From contig JALKBU010000973.1 of NCBI GenBank assembly GCA_023091735.1, forward strand, positions 1 to 19,209: DNA of 19,209 nucleotides, in the 5' to 3' direction. The translations under genes and the position numbers were made by a program. Below, piece by piece: positions 7,698-14,805 of this stretch. This DNA comes from Trichomonas tenax (lineage: Eukaryota; Parabasalia; Trichomonadida; Trichomonadidae). The notes under the pieces are model-generated. The model was given only the letters and a program-made list of their open reading frames with translations, had not been told where the DNA came from and ran no database searches. Positions within the stretch are counted from its first letter, which is position 1. Each line of letters starts with the position of its first letter.

Positions 7698-10600
7698 ATG
7701 TATTTTTTTCTGCTTTTAGTCGGAAGTTTTTCGAAATCCGCTGCTGATTCCGGTTGCATTCTTCCAATGCAAACAGGGTTTGTGGATAACTTAGGTTATT
7801 CGGAAAGAATGTTCAATGTAAGATATATTGGAGAAAATTTATCTAAAAAGAACACAATTTCTTGCTCCCACTTAATGCACCACCTGTATATACCCGACCA
7901 GCCGTGGCTGAACTTCATACATCATTATTATCACTTTATTCCCCCAATGAAAGTCGCATTTTCTTTCGAAAAAATATGTAAATTTGTTCCGGCATCGTTA
8001 GATATCGGATCTGTAAATGTTTCTCGATTCAAATCCGTCCAAATCCTTCTTCAAAATACAATGTCGTTTACTTCTCTGAAAATTATCAGCATTTGGTCGA
8101 TTTCTCGCGAGGTACATGTTCCAATGATTGATATGATTAATGTTTCAGTAGGTCAATCCTGCCAAATTCCGATTTATATTTGCCCAACGCGTGTTGGAGA
8201 GTTTTCGACTATTATATACATTAAAACTGATAGAGGTGTTTTCCCTTATTCTATAAAATACTCTGTTAACGAAAATAGTGAAGCTTTAGCTCCAAGCATT
8301 TTTTATAACTCAATGAGCAGCAAAGAAAACATCACATTTAAGGTATTATGGCCGAATCCGAAAGAAAAAGTGCAAATCTCTTACGACGGAACAATTTTTG
8401 ATTCATCACGATCTTCATTTAACTCAAGATTACTTCAGCTCGCCCCACAAATGACTCGACAGGGTTACTACACAACATTCGTAAACGCATATTCAAAAAG
8501 CACAATGAAAACATTTCCACTTTCGTTATTTATTTCACACAAACATCTAATTCCTATTGATCCTATTATATACGTTGATACAGCGACATCAAAAGAAGAT
8601 ATTGTTGAAAGCGATATAAGAATCGTAAATCCTACATCAATGGTTATTGATATTACGTCAGCAATCATTCCAAACCAACAAGGGAACATTAGAATCGCTC
8701 ACCTTCAGTATCCGATTCGTTGCGAACCGGTGTCACACACGACAATCGGAAAAATTGTAATTGATGGCACTGTTCCTGGAGAAATCGATACATCACTTCA
8801 GATACAGTATGTCATTACTGATGGCTCTATACACGTGTTAAATATTCCAGTTAAAGGCTTCGTTCTATATGGAGAACTTACCCCGAGCGAATCAAACATC
8901 GCCATGGTTCAATCGGCGCCAAGAGGCTATCAATTCAACTTTACGAACAATTTCAAAGTTCCTGTTGCCGTTCTTGGAATGTATGTGACATCATCAACAT
9001 TCCAGTTGAGTGATTTCGTTCCTTTCCTACTTCAACCGGGTCAAACATCGAAGAATGCAACAATTCAGTTTGCAATAATTCCACCACCTGACAAAGAGAC
9101 GGAAATCATTATATTGACGAATGCAACGAAGCTCGTCATTCCTGTTAAACTCTACAGTGGTTCTATTTTCATTTCTCTTCCTTCTAAAAGAATGACACCA
9201 AGAGATTCTCTTCACATAAATCTTGGCGCAGTTCAAATCAACAGTATCAGAAAGATCAATCTCAGCTTAACTAATCCTAACCCGGATCCTTTCCTTCTTG
9301 GTCTCATTAAAACTCCACACACGAATGAAGTCGTCAAACCTATCCAAGGAATATGTGGCAACCCTCTTGGAAACGTTTTCCCTCCATTTTCTACGACTGA
9401 GTTTGAAATTGCAGTTTTGTTCACTCGTGCAGATAGAGGAAGATCACGCAATGACACAATGCAATTTTCTGCCGATCCAACAATGCAAAACTCATTCCCT
9501 GTGACTATTGAGTGGACACCAGTCTTCAGAACAGAGACATATGATCTTAGAATAGATCCTGGTAATTCATCGCGTACTGAACTTATTTTTGGTATGACAT
9601 ATAGGGCGCAGTTGCATGCAAACATATCTCAGTCAATACATGTGAAGAAAGTTATCTCTGATTGTGAAAGTATTTCATCAGATCCTTCATTTTTCGATAT
9701 AACAGTTGTAGAAAATTCTAATGATCAGATCGCAGGCTTCAACATATCATTCGATTCAAGACTCGCGCAGATGTCAGGTAATCCTATTGGTCGTTCTCCT
9801 TTCTTGATAAGCGCCGAAGAATACGACATTCTGACTGTTGTTGGAACGAAGCTTTCCTTCAATCTTTTCATTTTTACTGACAACGGTGATATAGTGAAGA
9901 TGACATTTCACTACAGATGCAGAATGTTAACATACAACGACACCGTTCTACAGCTTGATGATACTTTCATAGGATCAACTCTTGACACACAAGTTCCAAT
10001 GGTGAACAATTTCGACACTCCAGCAGAGTTCATTTTCAATCTTCCATACGATAAAGACCTTGCTGCTTTGTCTAGTGGCATGGAATATGTAGTTCCACCT
10101 CGTTCGACGTTATTAGCAAACTTCTCGTTGAGATGGGTCGTCTTAGGATGGAAGGTTGCGAAGATTCACATACAAACAAATGTTTCACGCCCATATGATT
10201 ATGTGATATCAACACGTGTTGTAGAGCAGACTTTTGATGAAGAAAAACTCACATTGCCGCCTAATGAAACGAGACGCATTTTGTTCTCTAAGTGGAAGTG
10301 CATTTTCGATCACAGAAACAATGGCACTGCCACTCTTTCTATTTCGAATGTCGAATCTCACACGTGTGGAATAGAAGCGAAAATAATCAATAGTGTGATT
10401 AAACCGGGCGAAATTATTCGCATAGAACTCACAGTATATCCAATGATGATGATATTCACAAAGCACAAAATTCATTTAGTTTTAACAACAAAGATGGCAG
10501 AGTTCATTTATATATCAACTATGCCTTTCTCTGCCAGCGAGATTGCATTTATTGGCAAGCTTAGAGATTGCATTTTGATGCTGATGATTGTTATATCGAT

Positions 10601-10874
10601 TGCTCCAGTCATCAGGAACATGAAGAAGATATTCTTCAGAATGCTTGTCGTTAATGTTATCGCTGCCATTAAGCAAAGGTACGTCGAAAGAACAATCAAA
10701 CAGCTTTCTAAGAGCGTCAAGAAGACAGTTAGTACGCAAACAGAGGAACAGGAGCTTCCTGATTTAAGAAGGTGCGGAGGAATGTTAATTAACAATCCAA
10801 ATCCACCTCAGAACTTCAGTGAATCAATGAGCATTCTCAACTCTCTTATATTAGAGGTTAATGCTTCGAAATAA
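7698..10874 (+). CDS. TMEM131: TMEM131-like secretory-pathway membrane protein
   Basis: This 1058-residue type I membrane protein has a signal peptide (MYFFLLLVGSFSKSAA), a very long lumenal part, one membrane span (about 958-972) and a basic cytosolic tail of about 85 residues. The lumenal part is a string of beta-rich PapD/Ig-like modules. The first (about 85-190) shows the TMEM131 pattern: FVPASLDIGSVNV, then a Pro/Gly-led turn and VGEFSTIIYIKTDRGVFPY. Later modules repeat the 'position of strand - G - strand' layout, with many N-x-S/T sites. In animals TMEM131 aids ER-to-Golgi transport of large cargo such as collagen, its tail binding TRAPPC8. No collagen is implied here, so cargo is unknown. 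The tail is much shorter than in animals. It converges with the CFAP73-like gene, 86 bases away. The ATG follows an A/T tract and is the only plausible start. Confidence 0.7.
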   Translation: MYFFLLLVGSFSKSAADSGCILPMQTGFVDNLGYSERMFNVRYIGENLSKKNTISCSHLMHHLYIPDQPWLNFIHHYYHFIPPMKVAFSFEKICKFVPASLDIGSVNVSRFKSVQILLQNTMSFTSLKIISIWSISREVHVPMIDMINVSVGQSCQIPIYICPTRVGEFSTIIYIKTDRGVFPYSIKYSVNENSEALAPSIFYNSMSSKENITFKVLWPNPKEKVQISYDGTIFDSSRSSFNSRLLQLAPQMTRQGYYTTFVNAYSKSTMKTFPLSLFISHKHLIPIDPIIYVDTATSKEDIVESDIRIVNPTSMVIDITSAIIPNQQGNIRIAHLQYPIRCEPVSHTTIGKIVIDGTVPGEIDTSLQIQYVITDGSIHVLNIPVKGFVLYGELTPSESNIAMVQSAPRGYQFNFTNNFKVPVAVLGMYVTSSTFQLSDFVPFLLQPGQTSKNATIQFAIIPPPDKETEIIILTNATKLVIPVKLYSGSIFISLPSKRMTPRDSLHINLGAVQINSIRKINLSLTNPNPDPFLLGLIKTPHTNEVVKPIQGICGNPLGNVFPPFSTTEFEIAVLFTRADRGRSRNDTMQFSADPTMQNSFPVTIEWTPVFRTETYDLRIDPGNSSRTELIFGMTYRAQLHANISQSIHVKKVISDCESISSDPSFFDITVVENSNDQIAGFNISFDSRLAQMSGNPIGRSPFLISAEEYDILTVVGTKLSFNLFIFTDNGDIVKMTFHYRCRMLTYNDTVLQLDDTFIGSTLDTQVPMVNNFDTPAEFIFNLPYDKDLAALSSGMEYVVPPRSTLLANFSLRWVVLGWKVAKIHIQTNVSRPYDYVISTRVVEQTFDEEKLTLPPNETRRILFSKWKCIFDHRNNGTATLSISNVESHTCGIEAKIINSVIKPGEIIRIELTVYPMMMIFTKHKIHLVLTTKMAEFIYISTMPFSASEIAFIGKLRDCILMLMIVISIAPVIRNMKKIFFRMLVVNVIAAIKQRYVERTIKQLSKSVKKTVSTQTEEQELPDLRRCGGMLINNPNPPQNFSESMSILNSLILEVNASK

Positions 10875-10960
10875 CAAAAAATTGTTTTTTTATAATATAT
10901 TATTTACTTATAAAGTGTGATTTGTATTTAAATTTTATTTTTACAAAAAATAAACAAGTT

Positions 10961-11968
10961 TTACTGGTTGTTTAAGCCTCTACGTGGTGCTGCGCTTGAT
11001 GAACCTGTTGGCGCTGCTGTAACGTATTCAATATTAGGATCATTAAGAATTCCGCTGAGATCTTTAAATCTATTCTCTATGAATTGAAGCATCGACTCAA
11101 TCGAAGGAGCTTTTTCTGATTTAGTGTGTTGTGTCGATGTGTTGGATTTCTCTAAAGCTCTGTTATATATTGTTTGGATGGCGGACTTGATTTCCGCTAA
11201 CTCTGTGTTCTTTGCTTCGACTCTTTGTATGTCTTTGTATAAAGATGTTTTGTTATATTGATTTAATTTCTTCGCTTGGTTGACACGCGCCAAACCATCA
11301 TTCAACTGCATAGTCCTGTCGATGAGAAGCGCTCTCTTGACCTCTAACTCCTTATTTAGCTCTTGTTCCTCTGTTCCAAATCTTGACATCAATTCTTGGA
11401 ATTTTTCGACATATTCCTGTCTTGTTGCTGCTAGCGACTGGTGTCTGTTGAGAATTGCTTCGACATTTTCGAAATTACGCAATTTATTTGCAACTGCTTG
11501 AAGATAATCGGCACATGGCTGTAACTGTTCTAATTTCTCTTTTAATTCATCGTTTTGTTGCTTTAATTGCTCTTCTTCTAACGCCAATTGTTCTAATTCT
11601 GCTTCAATTTCCTTTGCGCGCTGTTTCTCTTCTTCCTCGCGTCTGCGTGCTTTCTCCAGTTCGCCGCTGTGGTGCTCCGTGAATGTGCGGAGGTTAGCTT
11701 TCTGTACATCGAGCGTGTGCTGTTTTTCATCTAATTCTTTCTTTTTTCGCTGGAAATTCGTCTTCCAGGCTTCGAATTTCGTTCTTGCTTCCTCAAGTTC
11801 GGAGTTTGTCTTCTCCATTTCCTGCTTTTTCTTGATTAATTGGGGTGATAATGAAGGCAAAGCGAGAGAGTTCTCGTTAGCGCCTCCAAATCTCTCCAGA
11901 TACTTCTGCTCGAACGAACTCTTCTGCTTTGTCTGTCGTGTAAGGAACGTGTGGTCCATTTTCGACAT
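10961..11968 (-). CDS. CFAP73: CFAP73/CCDC42-family axonemal coiled-coil protein (DUF4200)
   Basis: This 335-residue protein is almost entirely coiled coil. Residues about 41-180 fit the DUF4200 domain of CCDC42/CFAP73. They start SPQLIKKKQEMEK, run through long Glu/Lys/Gln heptads, and end in the diagnostic LQPCADYLQAV...FENVEAILNRHQSLAATR. In Chlamydomonas the CFAP73 relative (MIA2) with CFAP100 forms the MIA complex, which regulates I1 inner-arm dynein; CCDC42 itself acts in sperm flagella. The two are hard to tell apart without a tree. Start: the frame is open to 12043, but that codon is TTG. The first ATG is 11968 (MSKMDHTF), with a second at 11959. The stop lies in TAAA. Together with CFAP70 nearby it marks a flagellated organism. 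Confidence 0.78.
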   Translation of the reverse strand: MSKMDHTFLTRQTKQKSSFEQKYLERFGGANENSLALPSLSPQLIKKKQEMEKTNSELEEARTKFEAWKTNFQRKKKELDEKQHTLDVQKANLRTFTEHHSGELEKARRREEEEKQRAKEIEAELEQLALEEEQLKQQNDELKEKLEQLQPCADYLQAVANKLRNFENVEAILNRHQSLAATRQEYVEKFQELMSRFGTEEQELNKELEVKRALLIDRTMQLNDGLARVNQAKKLNQYNKTSLYKDIQRVEAKNTELAEIKSAIQTIYNRALEKSNTSTQHTKSEKAPSIESMLQFIENRFKDLSGILNDPNIEYVTAAPTGSSSAAPRRGLNNQ

Positions 11969-12428
11969 TTTCGTTGATTTTTTTGAAAAATTTACAACGT
12001 ATTTTGATAATTTCCTGTCATGTAAATATCGAATTTTGACCAATGTAAATAACCTTACTACTGACCAAACTTCCTATATCGTCAATACATTTTCCTTCAA
12101 TTTTCCAAAGCTCAAAAATTTCAGAAATTCTAAACGACAGATATACTTCATTGCTATAGTTATATTCATATATTAAACTGAACAAAGTGGTATAAATCTA
12201 GATTTGGAGAAAATACATGAAACTTTTTTTGAATGACAATTTGGAACATCATATTTAGACAATTTATCGGGATCTGCTGTACATTTTAATAACCAAAGTC
12301 CTATGATTCCATGAACATTATGCATTTGAATGTAAGAAATGATGTTGATAAATCATCAATAATTTACATTTTTATGAAATGAAATAACTAATGCTTTTAT
12401 AGTGAGAATAAATACAAACAAATATAAT
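11969..12428. other. Intergenic region between CFAP73-like and PRPF3
   Basis: This 460-base AT-rich stretch lies upstream of the minus-strand CFAP73-like gene and downstream of PRPF3. A plus-strand frame runs through it to 12176, but it is the antisense shadow of the CFAP73 coiled coil continuing into random sequence. No RNA gene is recognised. Confidence 0.5.
12016..12026 (+). promoter_or_regulatory. TGTCATGTAAA motif upstream of CFAP73-like gene
   Basis: This copy matches the element at 671-681 exactly. It lies 48 bases before the ATG of the minus-strand gene and is inverted relative to that gene. It is followed by ATATCGAATTTTGAC, similar in layout to the other copies. The half-palindromic core (CATG) may allow either orientation. 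Confidence 0.35.
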
Positions 12429-14072
12429 CTATTCAAAAGTAACATATGTTGCTGGATCGAATAAGTGCTGTGCATTGTATTTCTGGAAGAATTTCTGGCA
12501 TTGAGTGAGTGCATCAAAAACATATTTTCTGAAGTTCCCAAAGCTCCTTTGATGAGGAAGAGGTGTTGATTCGAAAGCAAGTTCCCACATCTTTTGGCCC
12601 TCAGGTCCTTCACTATCCCATTTGATTCTGTTTTGTATCAAAGCTTTGAACTTTCTTGCGGCTTTTTCACCGCATTCTGCAACAATAAATATTTTCTCTG
12701 GATATTTGACATAAAAGAGTCCACCAGTGATTGAATGTTTCTCTCCCATCTTCAGAATGTTTGATATGTTCAGAGGCTGCTTCAATGACCTGATGACATA
12801 TGTGAGATGAATTGTGTTCTTATCAGCATCTTCTTGGATCTTTCTGTATTTCTTTTCTCTCCTTTCCTCAGATGTCAACATATTTTCGAGATTTCTCTCT
12901 TCATGCTCTTTCTGGCGCTTCTCTGCAGCTACCTTCGACCTGTTTTCGACTTCTGTTGGCTTCAAGAATGCTTCACCGCTGTTGAAACTAATCATTGTTT
13001 GTGGCTTGAGTCTCGGCGGTTCTGGTTCTTTGAGATTGAGCTTGATCATGAGTCTTTCGTTGCTTGCCTTCTCCAGCTTCTTGAGATGGTTCATACGGTC
13101 TCTCTCTTCTTGCGTCAACATCGTAGGAATCTCTCTTGTAACGAGTTGTTTGACTTTGATAGGTTCGCAGTTCTCGAAACTTGTATCAACTTCAACAGAT
13201 TCATTGATCATCCAGTTGTCTTTGTCTTCAGCCAAAACATATGGAGCATCCCACCAATCAACGTCCGGGATCTCGTAGTTGCGCCTTAATGCAATTACGT
13301 CAAAAATAGGAAGACCTGAAGCGACAGCAATATCGATTTTGACTTCTTCTCTTTTTGCTTCGATTTCTTTAACAATTGATCCCTGTGGGATGAATTTGAA
13401 CTCTCTGTTCAGAGGTTTAACAGCGGTTGGAATTCTTCTGTCGTATGGTACTTTAGCTGGTTTTTCTGCTCGATTAAATCTTGTAATTTTAACAACATTT
13501 CCTTGTTCATCAATTTGCTCACCTTTTTCGTTCAAAATTAGTTTCTGACTTTGATCAGATGCTCTTAAAGAGATTTGCGATGTTGATAAAAAGAAAGAAG
13601 GCGTTTTTGGTTTAATTTGCTGCTGATGTGGTAGTTTTGGTGGTGCAGAAATCGTCGGGGCGTATGTTGGCTTCTGAGGTAGCGCAATTTGTGGTTTTTG
13701 ATATTGAATTTTTTGAATCTGCGGTTTTTGTGGTGTTCTGTTAAACAACTGCGGCTTCTGAGGTATGTTATTGGGTTTCTGTTGTGTATTTGGTTTTCTT
13801 TCTTGATTAATTTCTCGCATATCTTTTTCTCGAATTTTTTCGATTTGCTTTTTATATTTATGTATAAAATGCTTTGTATTCACTTGTGCGATGGATAAAA
13901 ATGGCTCAAGTTGGCTCTGTAATTTATCTCGATCTGTATCTACTTTTGCAGCTCGAAGAATTATAGATTTAACAAAAGCATCGGCGAGAACCGGCGTTTT
14001 CTTTCCGTTTTTCTCAATCCATGGTTCTAAAAATCTCCTTATTCGGCCATCATCAAGCGCTTTAATTGTCAT
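12429..14072 (-). CDS. PRPF3: PRPF3-type U4/U6 snRNP splicing factor
   Basis: PRPF3 (Prp3) binds U4/U6 RNA in the tri-snRNP and is needed for spliceosome assembly in the nucleus. The 547-residue protein has the family layout. An N-terminal PWI fold (about 1-75) includes the literal FLEPWIEK. A Pro/Gln/Lys-rich linker (about 95-155) repeats PQKPQ-like units. The central PRP3 domain (about 200-410) carries IPDVDWWDAPYV (268-279) and TMLTQEERDRMNHLKK. The C-terminal DUF1115 domain (about 420-540) includes SITGGLFYVKYPEKIFIV and RKFKALIQNRIKWDSE. The frame extends to 14147, but that codon is TTG; the first ATG is 14072 (MTIKALDDGR), which starts the PWI fold. The stop is TAG. Its presence shows that a spliceosome is kept even though no gene here has a visible intron. 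Confidence 0.93.
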   Translation of the reverse strand: MTIKALDDGRIRRFLEPWIEKNGKKTPVLADAFVKSIILRAAKVDTDRDKLQSQLEPFLSIAQVNTKHFIHKYKKQIEKIREKDMREINQERKPNTQQKPNNIPQKPQLFNRTPQKPQIQKIQYQKPQIALPQKPTYAPTISAPPKLPHQQQIKPKTPSFFLSTSQISLRASDQSQKLILNEKGEQIDEQGNVVKITRFNRAEKPAKVPYDRRIPTAVKPLNREFKFIPQGSIVKEIEAKREEVKIDIAVASGLPIFDVIALRRNYEIPDVDWWDAPYVLAEDKDNWMINESVEVDTSFENCEPIKVKQLVTREIPTMLTQEERDRMNHLKKLEKASNERLMIKLNLKEPEPPRLKPQTMISFNSGEAFLKPTEVENRSKVAAEKRQKEHEERNLENMLTSEERREKKYRKIQEDADKNTIHLTYVIRSLKQPLNISNILKMGEKHSITGGLFYVKYPEKIFIVAECGEKAARKFKALIQNRIKWDSEGPEGQKMWELAFESTPLPHQRSFGNFRKYVFDALTQCQKFFQKYNAQHLFDPATYVTFE

Positions 14073-14389
14073 ATGAAATTTGACTTTTCTTATTTCAAAT
14101 TCAACATATTGCAATACTAAGGAAAATGAACATATCAAAATTTTCAACTTTTCATTTTTTTGTCATATTTTTTGTATCAAAAAGCAAATCAATAGATCAT
14201 AATTTAACGAAACTCTATTTTTCGAGAGCTCAAGCACATATTCCTATTGCATGTAGACTATTTTCTTGATCAAAATATATTATCAATTAATATCTTGAAT
14301 CAAAGTATGTTGACTTGTCAGACTTCGAAGTTTCGACAGTGCAAGCACTTGCATACTTTTCAGCAATGGAATCTTTAGATTATTCTTTA

Positions 14390-14400
14390 TGACATGTAAA
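14390..14400 (+). promoter_or_regulatory. TGACATGTAAA motif, copy in PRPF3/CFAP70 region
   Basis: An exact match to the ENY2 upstream element, followed by TAGTGTTTTTGTC, which again puts TTTTTG about 5-10 bases downstream. It is over 300 bases from either flanking ATG, farther than the other copies, so it could belong to an unseen transcript. Confidence 0.35.
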
Positions 14401-14617
14401 TAGTGTTTTTGTCTTGTAATTTTAATCAAAAATATTCATTCTTGAATTTTAGTTCTATTGGACAATATTTTATGTTATGTTCATTTAAAATAATATTTGT
14501 ATTGATCTGAAGATGCTATGTCCAAAGTATTAATATCAATTTCTATATTAATTATTTAGCAAATAAGTGACAAAAATGACACATAAATTTCACAAAATTA
14601 TTCATTTTCTATCAATC

Positions 14618-14628
14618 TGACATGTAAA
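14618..14628 (+). promoter_or_regulatory. TGACATGTAAA motif upstream of CFAP70-like gene
   Basis: An exact match to the ENY2 upstream element, in the same orientation as the CFAP70-like gene and 177 bases before its preferred ATG. It closely follows TCATTTTC at 14602-14609. Confidence 0.38.
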
Positions 14629-14805
14629 ATCAAAATTAAACCTTCTTTGTTATTTCAACTTTGTAGTCTATATCTTCCTGAAAACAATTTGAAAACTTAC
14701 TAGACAAGTTATAGGCAGTGTAATTCTTAAATATTCATATTGATGTTTATTATACCCCTGCTTAACTTATTCACACCCTTAATAATAAAAAACGTTAAAA
14801 GAAAA

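Larger units (their letters stand above)
14073..14805. other. Divergent promoter region between PRPF3 and CFAP70-like
   Basis: This is the longest gene-free stretch (733 bases), shared by two divergent genes. It holds two copies of TGACATGTAAA (14390, 14618), a TCATTTTC initiator-like word (14602-14609), a TCATATT (14735-14741) just before an upstream in-frame ATG, and a small TGCAAG-CA-CTTGCA hairpin (14340-14353). No coding frame or known small RNA was recognised, although a small non-coding transcript driven by one of the motifs is possible. Confidence 0.5.

Noticed and set aside
11679..12176. 165-codon plus-strand frame
   Set aside because: Mostly antisense to the CFAP73 coiled coil; the Cys/Phe/Ser-rich translation is what reversed Lys/Glu codons give, and the rest is AT-rich intergenic sequence.
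12807..13289. Long plus-strand frames (154 and 160 codons) opposite PRPF3
   Set aside because: They are antisense to a clearly conserved PRPF3 gene, overlap one another in two frames and show no domain; codon composition of the real gene explains them.
14073..14805. A spliceosomal or nucleolar small RNA gene
   Set aside because: I looked for the conserved U1, U2, U5 and U6 words and for paired C/D boxes and found none convincing.
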